From: Paenibacillus sp. J31TS4
GTDB taxonomy: Bacteria; Bacillota; Bacilli; Paenibacillales; NBRC-103111
Assembly: GCF_018403265.1 (NCBI RefSeq)
Contig: NZ_BOSI01000003.1
Span: 1 to 64,000 of the forward strand
DNA: 64,000 nucleotides
Direction: 5' to 3'
Within the stretch, counting starts at the first letter, position 1. Each line of letters opens with the position of its first letter. Made by a program: the position numbers and the translations under genes. A model generated the notes under the pieces. The model searched no databases and was not told where the DNA came from. It saw only the letters and a program-made list of their open reading frames with translations. This document shows, piece after piece, positions 26,351 to 34,898 of this stretch.

Positions 26351-26395
26351 ACAAAAAGCCCGAAAGCGAGCGTCTGTACGCCTTCGGGCTTTGTT
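26351..26395. terminator. Bidirectional terminator between the importer and the DinB gene
   Basis: AAAGCCCGAAAGCG pairs with CGCCTTCGGGCTTT (loop of about ten bases). T-rich on the minus strand (TTTTTGTTGTTTTC) and TTTG on the plus strand, between convergent genes. Confidence 0.85.
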
Positions 26396-26406
26396 CGGTT
26401 GTCGGG

Positions 26407-26871
26407 TCACTGCGCGGCCGCTGTTATACGGTGAAGCGCCTTCAGGAAGCCCGCGTGCATCGCCTCGTGACCGATGCTGAAGACGAGTGCCTCCTCTAGC
26501 GCAGTGAAGTCTTTGAACGGCAGCGTCAGTGGCGTCTGGAGCCGGCCCTGCAGCCGCTCGCGGATCCGCTCTGGCTGCTCCTCCAGCAGACGGCGGAGCG
26601 TCGCGAGATCGGGCGGCGCGCTCGTCCAGTCGGCGGGCTTCGTGCCGTTGACGAACAGGCCGGTCAGCTCCTCAGGCAGCCCCAGCGGCTCGCCGATGAA
26701 GCGAAACGCCATCCGCTCCTGGGTCGTCAGGATGTGGCCGAGCTGCCAGCGGATGTTGTTATTGAAACCGTTCGGGATGCGGTCGGCTTCCTCTTCGGTA
26801 ACCGACGCGGCCGCCTCCAGCGTCCGGGAGCGGTTCAGCTTCAGCTGTTGAAAGATCAATTGGTCGTCCAT
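26407..26871 (-). CDS. DinB-family protein
   Basis: 154 residues from ATG 26871, with GAGGAGGAACC upstream. Four-helix DinB/YfiT fold: NNNIRWQLGHILTTQERMAF provides the first metal His, and FSIGHEAMHAGFLKALHRI the H-x3-H pair near the C-terminus. Proteins of this group are metal-dependent thiol transferases or hydrolases or stress proteins of unknown substrate. A longer reading frame exists but lacks a start signal. Monocistronic, ending at a terminator. Confidence 0.87.
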   Translation of the reverse strand: MDDQLIFQQLKLNRSRTLEAAASVTEEEADRIPNGFNNNIRWQLGHILTTQERMAFRFIGEPLGLPEELTGLFVNGTKPADWTSAPPDLATLRRLLEEQPERIRERLQGRLQTPLTLPFKDFTALEEALVFSIGHEAMHAGFLKALHRITAAAQ

Positions 26872-27037
26872 GATGGTTCCTCCTCTGGTGGGATGGTCGC
26901 AGACAAGTCTCCGCGCCTCTCTATCCGAGAATAGCCCGCCGAGGGGAGAAGAGCAAGGGGGCTGGCTGCTGGACCTTTTGCGCAACCCCCTGTTCGCTGC
27001 CCTACCGCATCCCCCGTTGCCGTCACTTCGGAGCCAG

Positions 27038-28402
27038 CTACATCCAGCGCAGCCCCTTCGGAAAATGGTTCTTAAGCAAGCCGTCCGCAAGCTTGCCCCA
27101 ACCGAGCGGATAGCCGCTAACGTCCACCACACACCATCCCTTCGGCCCTTCCGCGGCGAGCGACTCCCCGCGCAGGTACGCCTGCGCCTCGGGCGAATCC
27201 GGGGCCAGACTCCAGCTTCGCACAGCCTGTCCCTTTTTCAGGGATAACGCCAGAGCGTGGGACGGCTCAAACCGATTCTTCTTCACCGTCCCCAGATGCC
27301 AGCCCGGCCGTGGCACCTTGAGCCCTCTCAGCGACAGCATGCCGTCGGGCAGCATATACAGCTGGTCCCCGAACAGGAGAAAGTCGCCGGCCGGCGTCTC
27401 CGTCAGCGATTCGCGCGCGAACGCCTCATACTCCTTCAGCAGCTTGCGGTCCGTCAGCCGCTCCTCCCCCGGCCGCTTGATCGGCGGCGTCTCGCCGTCC
27501 GTCTTGCGGAGCACTGCGACGTAATGCCCTTCGCCCCGCAGCCGATGCGGCCACAGCCGGACCGTCTTCTCCACGTCAGCCGCTTCGCCAGCCACCCAAT
27601 CGGGTTGGCCTTCGCCAAAGCCTTCGTGGACGGGAGGCTCGACCAGCTCAAACTGGTCTTCCTCCTGCAGAAACCGGCTGATCACGCCCTCGTTCTCCTC
27701 CGGCGCGAAGGTGCACGTCGAGTAGACAAGCACCCCGCCCGGCTTCAGCATAACGGCGGCATGCCGCAGAATGTCCTGCTGCCTCGACGCGCAGAGGGTG
27801 ACGTGTTCCGGGCTCCACTGCTCGCACGCCTCCGGGTCCTTTCGGAACATCCCTTCCCCCGAGCAGGGAGCGTCCACCAGCACCCGGTCGAAAAAAGCCG
27901 GGAAGCGTTCCGCCAGGCGGTCCGGCATTTCATTCGTCACCACCGCGTTGCGAATGCCCATCCTCTCGACATTTTGCGACAGGATGCGGGCTCTAGCCGG
28001 ATGCGGCTCATTGGCCAGCAGCAGCCCCTGCTGCTGCATCCCGGCCGCCAGATGCGTCGTCTTGCCCCCCGGCGCGGCGCACAGATCGAGCACCCTTTCG
28101 CCTGGCTTAGCCCCGACCAGCTCGCCGACCGCCATCGCGCTCGGCTCCTGGATATAATAGAGGCCGGCTTCGTGGTACGGGTGCTTGCCCGGCCGGCCCT
28201 CCTTATAGAAGAAGCCGTCCCGCACCCAAGGAATCGGCTCGAGCGCGACCGGACTAATCGCCCGAAACTCCTCCGCCGACAGCTTCAGCCTATTCACCCG
28301 CAGCCCATGCTCGCTCGGCTCCGCATAGCTGCTAACGAATGCGTCGTACTCCTCTCCGAGCATCCCTTTCATCCGGTCCAAAAACTCCTCAGGCAGCTTC
28401 AT
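27038..28402 (-). CDS. rRNA cytosine-C5 methyltransferase, RsmF/NOL1-NOP2-Sun family
   Basis: 454 residues. SAM-dependent methylation of a cytosine in 16S rRNA. The N-terminal part (LRVNRLKLSAEEF) is the RNA-binding lead-in. HEAGLYYIQEPSAMAVGELV leads to SAM motif I ERVLDLCAAPGGKTTHLAAG. The catalytic pair is Cys in DAPCSGEGMFRKDP and Cys in YSTCTFAPEENE. The C-terminal ~150 residues form the RsmF-specific PUA-like extension (LRGLKVPRPGWHLGTVKKNR and RFEPSHALAL). Start ATG 28402. Ordinary housekeeping gene of GC-rich type. Confidence 0.92.
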   Translation of the reverse strand: MKLPEEFLDRMKGMLGEEYDAFVSSYAEPSEHGLRVNRLKLSAEEFRAISPVALEPIPWVRDGFFYKEGRPGKHPYHEAGLYYIQEPSAMAVGELVGAKPGERVLDLCAAPGGKTTHLAAGMQQQGLLLANEPHPARARILSQNVERMGIRNAVVTNEMPDRLAERFPAFFDRVLVDAPCSGEGMFRKDPEACEQWSPEHVTLCASRQQDILRHAAVMLKPGGVLVYSTCTFAPEENEGVISRFLQEEDQFELVEPPVHEGFGEGQPDWVAGEAADVEKTVRLWPHRLRGEGHYVAVLRKTDGETPPIKRPGEERLTDRKLLKEYEAFARESLTETPAGDFLLFGDQLYMLPDGMLSLRGLKVPRPGWHLGTVKKNRFEPSHALALSLKKGQAVRSWSLAPDSPEAQAYLRGESLAAEGPKGWCVVDVSGYPLGWGKLADGLLKNHFPKGLRWM

Positions 28403-28726
28403 GCTCTCGTCCTCTCTATTCCGAATTTGATCTTCCCCCGGGTTGTCCCACCGAGCGGCAAACCGCTCAGCGGAATCACGAAAAGGCCGGAAAAGGCCTG
28501 CGGTGCAAAGTGTCCTTTGCCCGAGGCCCCGCCAACATCCAGCTGTTTTCCTGCCGGGAAAACAAGGTATTCTTTACTTTACACGAATTCGCGTGCAGGA
28601 TCTACTTTTCAACCTAATCCATCGGATGCCAAATTAATCACAGGCCAGCTTCAACAGCGTAGAGGCCGTTCCCTATCCGGCAAGGCTCATCCCATTCAAG
28701 CCGCGCATATCAAGATGGCGGCGACC
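28403..28726. other. Intergenic region with no recognised gene
   Basis: 324 bases between the methyltransferase and the ceramidase-like gene. GAGCGGCAAACCGCTC is a small hairpin near 28452 and AAAAGGCCGGAAAAGGCC is a short direct repeat near 28480. I see no terminator with a T tract, no RNA gene and no convincing reading frame. Confidence 0.4.
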
Positions 28727-30097
28727 TTAAGCCATGCTCGGTTGGGACAGTGTCATCTCCGCTTTAGCGATTTGCCCGATAATAATGTCTTCGATTTCCG
28801 GAACCCACGGGCCCCTCAGATTAAAGAAGAAGTTACAGCTTGCCTCGTAGCCGCCCTCCCTAATCATTTTCCGCGTCGGGATGTAGCAGTATACCCCATT
28901 CGTATAACCCAGCGTTAACGTTGTATGAGGACGGAGCAGCTTCTTGATCAGTAACGAGTATTCGGTGGAGACTTCTCCTTCCATAGCGACCAGGCGCGTG
29001 TTGGCGTCCAGATGCCAGAGGCAGATATAATGCGGCAGCCGGTCCTTGATCGACCCGTCCTGAATTGCTTCTATCGTCCTTTTCGCTGCATTCCGGTAAA
29101 ACAGGGAAGTCGACTCGCTCGCGATCGACTCATAGAAGGCGGCTGGCGTCTGCTCGGTGTAAAGCAGCGGATCCGCCAGCACCGTCCGAAACTCGCATTG
29201 AATTTTCTCAAAAGCCCCATCGGCAAGCAGCCTCAGCACATCGTTCGCCAGATCGGTTCCGGCTTCCTCCATCTCCTCATAGGACAACGCCTTGAACCTG
29301 TCGCCATCCGCGCTCCTCAGCGGCTTCAGCTCCCCGGCACAGCCTTGCAGGAAGAGAGCAGTTGCCTCCGGGTAGGCTTCCTCCAAGACACGGGACGTGG
29401 TGCCCGCAAAATCGTTAGAAAGCTTCAGCTGAGCACCCATCGCCGTCGTATGGCACCCGTAATTATACAAAATGCCTTTTACCGTGCCAGACAAGTCAGT
29501 CAGCTTCAAAACTAGCAGCTCTTTATCGATTTCCGCCTCATGGTAAGGCCTCCATTCGATCTTCCCGTCCGAATCCGGCTTGCGCCTGCTCACGGCAAAA
29601 TCGGAGATCGAACGCCCGACGAAAAGCTCTCCCTCGATCAGGTTGCTGCGGCAATAGTTGGTCATCCGGATAATGGTATCCCGCATGGAGCGGAACAACT
29701 CCTCATCCGCGGTATAATCTACCTCAGCCTCGCTCTCGGGCCATCTGTCCTGCGCGATGCTGTAGGCACCCCGCCTTTTGCCGGCGTCGAGGCCTGTAAA
29801 AAAGACCGAATGATGCGTATGGGAGAAATTAATCAGCACCTCATCGTGCCCCAGCCCAAATGCTTCTAGCAGTGCATCCTTGATGCCATCCACGAAGCTG
29901 CGGTCCGCCCCTAACGCATCGATCGTGAGAATAAGCAGCTGCTTATTCGCCTCCAATAACACTGCCTTCACATACAAGTCATCGTGAACGCCCTCGCTCT
30001 TTTGTTCTCTCGCCCCGAAGCCATGCATAAAGACAGGATGATCCGGAGTTATAACCTCGCTCGCGCAACAAAATCTCATTGCAGCTGCTTTTGCCAT
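28727..30097 (-). CDS. Neutral ceramidase-like hydrolase
   Basis: 456 residues, no signal peptide seen. It resembles the N-terminal domain of neutral/alkaline non-lysosomal ceramidases: VFMHGFGAREQKSEGVHDDL at the start, the metal-binding stretch LINFSHTHHSVFFTGLD, NYGCHTTAMG with a further His, LFLQGCAGELKPLRSADG, and TLGYTNGVYCYIPTRKMIREGGYE near the end. In Firmicutes such proteins are common and mostly untested; substrates other than ceramide are likely in an organism without sphingolipids. Start ATG 30097 behind GAGAGGAA. Base composition is lower in GC than the left flank, near the edge of the accessory zone. Confidence 0.8.
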   Translation of the reverse strand: MAKAAAMRFCCASEVITPDHPVFMHGFGAREQKSEGVHDDLYVKAVLLEANKQLLILTIDALGADRSFVDGIKDALLEAFGLGHDEVLINFSHTHHSVFFTGLDAGKRRGAYSIAQDRWPESEAEVDYTADEELFRSMRDTIIRMTNYCRSNLIEGELFVGRSISDFAVSRRKPDSDGKIEWRPYHEAEIDKELLVLKLTDLSGTVKGILYNYGCHTTAMGAQLKLSNDFAGTTSRVLEEAYPEATALFLQGCAGELKPLRSADGDRFKALSYEEMEEAGTDLANDVLRLLADGAFEKIQCEFRTVLADPLLYTEQTPAAFYESIASESTSLFYRNAAKRTIEAIQDGSIKDRLPHYICLWHLDANTRLVAMEGEVSTEYSLLIKKLLRPHTTLTLGYTNGVYCYIPTRKMIREGGYEASCNFFFNLRGPWVPEIEDIIIGQIAKAEMTLSQPSMA

Positions 30098-30404
30098 TTC
30101 CTCTCACCTCATAACCAGCCTGCTTGGCGGCCTGTTTGTTAACCCGATTAGTTTTTTCGTCGATGACTGCTTGATAATAAGATTGTAAAGCAGAGATGTT
30201 CAAGAGTAAATACATATATAGGATAGGTATTATTCTAGTATTGAAATGATGGCTGGAGGTAACGGTGGATATTTGCCAAATCAGCTAGTTGATCGAAGTT
30301 TGGACGGCCCCATTGTGGAGAAGGATGCCTGGACGGTATGGGTGGCGAGGAGGGGGTAAGGACTGGTGGAGAGCGAGATCCCCTATTCTTGCCTTTACGC
30401 ATGC

Positions 30405-30436
30405 AGAAAACCCCTTCCCTGGCGGGAAAGGGTAAC
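30405..30436 (-). terminator. Terminator after the sigV-like operon
   Basis: On the minus strand TTACCCTTTCCCGCCAGGGA begins a stem closed by AAGGGGTT, then TTCTGC. It lies 30 bases beyond the small open reading frame at 30465-30587. Confidence 0.65.
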
Positions 30437-30464
30437 GGGCAATCCTTGATCTAGTTACACTTGC

Positions 30465-30587
30465 CTATCGTGTTCGATATCTGGCCGGGCCCCGGAAAAC
30501 CTCACGGACATGCCAGTGGACGAATTGATTGCTGGGTGTATAGCTCGGATTGATAGGATCACGTATTCTCTTGCCGTCGTATCTCAT
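30465..30587 (-). CDS. Candidate 40-residue protein downstream of rsiV-like gene
   Basis: ATG at 30587 with GGCGGAG seven bases upstream and a stop at 30465. The peptide begins MRYDGKRIRDPINPSYTPSN and ends HVREVFRGPARYRTR; it is basic, with two Trp/His-rich turns. It starts 38 bases after the anti-sigma stop and is followed by a terminator, so it would be the third gene of that operon. The same frame continues open upstream (HNTDGLTAELL), so it could instead be the tail of a decayed gene. No family recognised. Confidence 0.4.
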   Translation of the reverse strand: MRYDGKRIRDPINPSYTPSNQFVHWHVREVFRGPARYRTR

Positions 30588-30625
30588 TAACAACTCCGCC
30601 GTTAGCCCGTCGGTGTTATGTCCAA

Positions 30626-31504
30626 TTATTTTATATATTCATTACTGACCAGCACATCGGCGAGCGCTGAGGTCAGAATGGTGAATTCCACTACGCCCAT
30701 ATAACCTGGAGCGACTTCATATTTATCAAATACAATGACCAGCTTTCCGTCCTTGTTAATGTAGAACGATTGATCCGGAGCAATGGCTTTAAAATTGGAC
30801 TCAGGCATCTCATTCCCCGTTCCCTCCACCCAGTAGATCTTTTGCGGGTCCGCCTTCATCTGCTCCCTCATCTGTTCTTTAATAGTTTCGCTGATTAGGT
30901 TGATATACTGGTCGTCTCGGAAAAGACCCGGAAGGGTGAGCAACACCTGATTTTCCTTGTCAATCGTGTCGTATTTAAAGGTAGTGGAAGAAGAACCAAC
31001 CGTGTTGACGACATATCGGCCTACGGCGAGAATGCGATCCGTATCCGTTTTGACAACGTAGCCACTATCTACACCCATGTGGCCTCCGCCCTTTTGCTTC
31101 AGCTCGTTCATCTCTACGATAAAATCATCATACAACTTCTTACTTTCTTCCAAATATTTGTTGTTCAATGTTTGTTCCAGCGTTTTGTTTTCCAAATTCG
31201 TAATGGCGGGCACTTGGATATTGGCTTGGGTGGTTCCATTATCGATCTTATATTCTCGGAACGTAAGCACTTTGACAATCGATCCCACGACAGGTACTTC
31301 CGATAAGGGTTGAGCTAAGGCTGGGCTCATATTAATGCCTGCTACCAATACAATAGCCGCAGCACCCACTCCGGCCATGTATTTTCGGAATACCGGTTTT
31401 CTTCTCCTTGTTTGGTTTAGGGCTTCGCGTACGACGAAATCCAATTCTTCCGGGATAGGGACCTGTGAATATTCCTGCTTGAGCTGTTCAAGACGTCGAT
31501 CCAT
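30626..31504 (-). CDS. RsiV-like membrane anti-sigma factor
   Basis: 292 residues, close to RsiV of Bacillus subtilis. The first 40 residues are a cytoplasmic sigma-binding segment, and one membrane helix follows (YMAGVGAAAIVLVAGINMSP). The outside part shows a DUF4163-like region (TNLENKTLEQTLNNKYLEES) and a DUF3298 end (LLTLPGLFRDDQYINLISET). RsiV binds lysozyme, is cut by signal peptidase and releases SigV to induce cell-wall modification; here that role is inferred. It overlaps the sigma gene by 17 bases, a coupling typical of sigma/anti-sigma pairs. Confidence 0.82.
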   Translation of the reverse strand: MDRRLEQLKQEYSQVPIPEELDFVVREALNQTRRRKPVFRKYMAGVGAAAIVLVAGINMSPALAQPLSEVPVVGSIVKVLTFREYKIDNGTTQANIQVPAITNLENKTLEQTLNNKYLEESKKLYDDFIVEMNELKQKGGGHMGVDSGYVVKTDTDRILAVGRYVVNTVGSSSTTFKYDTIDKENQVLLTLPGLFRDDQYINLISETIKEQMREQMKADPQKIYWVEGTGNEMPESNFKAIAPDQSFYINKDGKLVIVFDKYEVAPGYMGVVEFTILTSALADVLVSNEYIK

Positions 31505-32012
31505 TCTCTCTTCTCCTCTCGGGGGCGGTGGATTCCATTTGAATCCTTAACAACTTGAGCGCCTGGTATAATCTTGTCTTCACTGTGTTGATGTTTTCAC
31601 GCAGCACATCCGCCACTTCTTCAAACGTTAAGTCCTCGAAAAACCGCAGTACAAGGACGGCTCTATATTTTTCCGGAAGTTGTTCCAGTGTTTGCTGAAT
31701 ATCTACATCCGCGTAGGCATCCTCCGATTGGTACATGAAAGCATGAAGCTGTTCTTCTTCCATGGGCTGGACTTTCTTCTGCTTTCTGAGCAGGTCAAGC
31801 GCCGTATGAACGACAATGCGGTAAAACCAGCTTTTCATAGCTCCCGGATCTTGGAGGCTCGACTTTGTTTTCATCGCTTTGTAGATCGATTCTTGCACAA
31901 TATCCAGAGCGTCTGCCTTGTTATGAACATAGCTGTACGCCAGCCGGTATATATTTTCTTTGTAATCCACTATAAACTGCTCTAACATCGCACGGTTGTT
32001 CTTCATTCCCAC
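31488..32012 (-). CDS. ECF RNA polymerase sigma factor, SigV-like
   Basis: 174 residues. Region 2: YRLAYSYVHNKADALDIVQE and AGAMKSW-like DPGAMKSWFYRIVVHTALDL. Region 4: LEQLPEKYRAVLVLRFFEDL then TFEEVADVLRENINTVKTRL, the -35-binding helix. Start GTG 32012 with GGGGGAG nine bases upstream; ATG 32006 would have 15-base spacing. The stop of an upstream small frame ends just before this ribosome binding site. The overlapping downstream gene encodes its membrane inhibitor. I could not find a clear ECF-type promoter upstream. Confidence 0.87.
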   Translation of the reverse strand: MGMKNNRAMLEQFIVDYKENIYRLAYSYVHNKADALDIVQESIYKAMKTKSSLQDPGAMKSWFYRIVVHTALDLLRKQKKVQPMEEEQLHAFMYQSEDAYADVDIQQTLEQLPEKYRAVLVLRFFEDLTFEEVADVLRENINTVKTRLYQALKLLRIQMESTAPERRRENGSTS

Positions 32013-32015
32013 ATC

Positions 32016-32283
32016 TCATTGCTCCCCCTGTTGAATGGCTTCCGCTATAAGCGAAGCATAGATTGCAGCCTCCTCATCTTTCAAGTGACCTTCGTACCGA
32101 GTTACAGATTGATCCGTCTCCAGTCTTCCTCTCCTCCTTCATTTCGCGTTCTGCACGCTCTTCTGTATGAAGCATTCTCCTGTTGAGTTCGTGTTCGACA
32201 AGTGCAAGACGCAGGAGGCGGTATAAATAGTTGGGATTTGAGAAAATCTTTTTGAGGTGTGCTTCGCTGCTTAGTCTTGCCAC
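32016..32283 (-). pseudogene. Two-frame helical ORF upstream of the sigma gene (frameshifted gene or overlapping small genes)
   Basis: From GTG 32283 one frame reads YRLLRLALVEHELNRRMLHT and ERAEREMKEER. It then becomes unnatural, while the frame shifted by one base takes over with LETDQSVTRYEGHLKDEEAA and IYASLIAEAIQQGEQ, stopping at 32016. Together they make one smooth, charged helical protein of about 85 residues, suggesting a single-base frameshift. Alternatively the second part is a separate 35-residue ORF: AAGGAGGAG lies before a CTG at 32123, and its stop sits next to the sigma gene's start signal. No family recognised. Confidence 0.4.
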
Positions 32284-32359
32284 AGCCTAAGCGTGCCTGC
32301 TGATACGTCTGAAAATTTCTTGTATATCAGTTAGATGGACAAAGGTGTTACACATAAAA

Positions 32360-32386
32360 GGAAAAGCTCCTACAAAGTAGGAGCCT
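32360..32386 (-). terminator. Terminator of the left McrBC-like operon
   Basis: GCTCCTAC-TTT-GTAGGAGC on the minus strand (32366-32384), followed by TTTTCCTTTTATG. Confidence 0.85.
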
Positions 32387-32486
32387 GGCCTAAGGGCACA
32401 ACATAAACACAATAGAAACAACCGGAACATTAAGCTTTGTTAATACCCCTACAAATTCTGCCTCTAATGAAATATCTCCACCTATC

Positions 32487-34898
32487 TCATTTCTTCAAAT
32501 GAACACCCAACACGTGTCTAGCCAGGTCTACTTGCTCATGATCCAACTCTACCTGAACACGTCCAACCCTACGCTGTTCGCGCCATTTCATCAAATCCTC
32601 TTCGGTTTCCAGCTTAAGTTCAGCAATCTCGCGCGCACGGTCAAACATATACTTTGAAGTGTACAGCGCCGTATAAATCCCACGTCCCCCAGGGACAATG
32701 GGCGCCTTCCTTCTCTCCCATTGATTAATGCTAAATTTGACATATAGTTTCTCCTCCGTCCCTGCTTTAGGAGGAAGCTCCTCGATCTCTTTCCGCCTCA
32801 AGACCTTCCATTCCGAGATCCGCCCATACCAATGAATCCCCGGCTGTCCTGTGGACGAGAATTTTGTTCTCGACTGATACAATGCTACATACTCCAATTG
32901 AGTAAGCAGGCGATGGTCGGTAATATTCGCTAGGGGCATATGATAGAATCCATGCTCAAGAATGGCCTCTAACTGAGAGGCCCCTCTTAGCGAGCCTACG
33001 AGGACATTTTTCCCACTCCATTTGTTACGATAATAATCTTTGGTTCCCCGGGGCTGGGTGGAACGTTCGTAGGCCTTTTCTGGACTATCCAAGATGAGCT
33101 CATCTAGAAATGTTTCCAACAAGCGGGTCGCGTTAGGCAAGAAGGGGAATGCCCCCACATTCACTAGCTCGATGCTCTTGTAAAACCGATGGTTCTCATA
33201 TTGCTCCTCATTTTGGTAGGGGAACAGAACATAAGCACCAAACATGCTGCGTTCATAATCTCGATCCTGTTCGTCCATATACACAATGGCATCTCGATAT
33301 CGATGCATTGTGTTAATATCCTCTTCCTCAGGCCCCGGAGTAGTATATTTATAGTAATAAGTGGTCCCTTCATAAGCTGGGTTCAAGCGATACTTAGCAT
33401 CAAAAATGTACTTATATTCTGTCGCTGCATCGTTTTTCTTCAAAGTGAGGACATTGTCTGGCCTCTGGGATAACGTTGGGCTGCGATCTCCTCTAGGCAG
33501 AGCATTATAATAAAGGGTAAACACTTCTCCGTTGGCCGGATTGCGGTACACCATCTTGGCTTGCTGAGATTTGTCTAGGGTGGCGAACAAGCCGCTTCGG
33601 TTCACCTTGATCAGGTCCTGCTTTAGTAACTCATATTTCCGGCTCAACAAATCATGAATCTTAAGGAAACACCAGTATTCGTATAGCTGAGCTACATCTT
33701 TCATAGACAATCGCATTAGGTCGTTTTGGATAGATAGTCCTTTCATCAAGAGCAGGTAATAGCGATAGACCTCCCGATACCCTGTAGCCATCTGAAGAAC
33801 GAGGGTGATGGACAGGTGCCTCATCTCCCCCACCTGTAAAAAATCATACTTCAATATTCTTTGAAGCTGCCCTTGCATCTCCTTGATCCTCTTGACCAAG
33901 AGAGGATCTTTCGGGCGCCCCTGTTTTACAAGACGAGAGCTCAGCTGGACAAGCCTGCTGGTAATCCGAAGAAGCACCCAACGAACGAAGCGGTTCTCAT
34001 GCGTGTTGAAATCTATATGTCGTTTGGTCTCCAACACGTGTGAAGGGGAGTAACGTTGCCCTTGGATAGACAGATAGCCATGCTGGTCATCGCGCAATAA
34101 CAAATGAGGATGTTTTATGAGAAAGGGAATGTTTCCCTTCCCCGCCCGTTTCACTCGCGCAGTATCTACTACTCGATGATCCGCCTGCATGCTCGCATGA
34201 GGGGCATTTTTGATACGCTCGACAGCTTGCGTCAATTGCTCGAACACATGCTGCAATAAAGTAAAAAACTCGGTTAAGCTTTGACTACGTGTCTCACGTA
34301 GTCCAGTCAAATGATAAGTCTTCCTCATAAAATCAAAGGACAAGTTGTAAATCTGCTGATTCACGTCATTCAGAATGGCTTGATAATCGCTTTTATAATC
34401 CATCTTGGATGGGAAGATTTCTAGCTCCATACGAAGGATCACTTGTCCATGCATACGTAGCTCAAGCTCGGTTAAGCCCACCTCATTCTGGAAGTTCAAA
34501 TTTCCTGACAGGATATACTTTCCTAAAGGCTTCACCGCCTGCCGCAGATGTAGGTTGTCATGGTGAAACACGAGGGGCAAGTCTTGCCTCTTTTCTATAA
34601 CTAGTAGATAAGTCTGTGTTTCATAAAAGAGAGGAGAGCAAAGGGGCTCCCCTTCCCATTCCTCTAATTGGCCACTCTCCGACGAAAAAGTGGCCATAGA
34701 TTCAATAATCAGTGACGGGGAGAGAGCGCGTACCTGTAATAGGGCCTGTATCCCTCCGCTTTCTTCTGATCGATGTAACTGCAAGGACTCTACAGTAGGA
34801 TGGAAAGGTTTTCCCTGTATATACAAATTGAACAGGTTGGTCTCCACTCGGAGCAATTCCACGCTTTGATTAAGAGAGCCAGTATGAGGTATATCCAT
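32487..34898 (-). CDS. McrC-like DUF2357 / PD-(D/E)XK nuclease, left module
   Basis: 803 residues. The N-terminal ~450 residues match the DUF2357 type of McrC-like proteins (AAA+ partner-binding region; DFNTHENRFVRWVLLRIT is a typical motif, here IDFNTHENRFVRW). The nuclease core follows near residue 470: RPDNVLTL supplies the Asp, and YKYIFDAKYRLNP gives the D-x-K catalytic pair. A C-terminal ~200-residue extension ends with EQVDLARHVLGVHLKK. Overlaps the AAA+ gene by 29 bases; AGAGGAAG precedes its ATG. By analogy with McrC it should cut nucleic acid when activated by the partner NTPase. Codon use is more AT-rich than in the core genome. Confidence 0.82.
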   Translation of the reverse strand: MDIPHTGSLNQSVELLRVETNLFNLYIQGKPFHPTVESLQLHRSEESGGIQALLQVRALSPSLIIESMATFSSESGQLEEWEGEPLCSPLFYETQTYLLVIEKRQDLPLVFHHDNLHLRQAVKPLGKYILSGNLNFQNEVGLTELELRMHGQVILRMELEIFPSKMDYKSDYQAILNDVNQQIYNLSFDFMRKTYHLTGLRETRSQSLTEFFTLLQHVFEQLTQAVERIKNAPHASMQADHRVVDTARVKRAGKGNIPFLIKHPHLLLRDDQHGYLSIQGQRYSPSHVLETKRHIDFNTHENRFVRWVLLRITSRLVQLSSRLVKQGRPKDPLLVKRIKEMQGQLQRILKYDFLQVGEMRHLSITLVLQMATGYREVYRYYLLLMKGLSIQNDLMRLSMKDVAQLYEYWCFLKIHDLLSRKYELLKQDLIKVNRSGLFATLDKSQQAKMVYRNPANGEVFTLYYNALPRGDRSPTLSQRPDNVLTLKKNDAATEYKYIFDAKYRLNPAYEGTTYYYKYTTPGPEEEDINTMHRYRDAIVYMDEQDRDYERSMFGAYVLFPYQNEEQYENHRFYKSIELVNVGAFPFLPNATRLLETFLDELILDSPEKAYERSTQPRGTKDYYRNKWSGKNVLVGSLRGASQLEAILEHGFYHMPLANITDHRLLTQLEYVALYQSRTKFSSTGQPGIHWYGRISEWKVLRRKEIEELPPKAGTEEKLYVKFSINQWERRKAPIVPGGRGIYTALYTSKYMFDRAREIAELKLETEEDLMKWREQRRVGRVQVELDHEQVDLARHVLGVHLKK

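Noticed and set aside
29979-30215. 78-codon minus-strand frame overlapping the ceramidase-like start
   Set aside because: The first half looks plausible but it runs out of frame into the ceramidase-like gene and has no convincing start signal or family.
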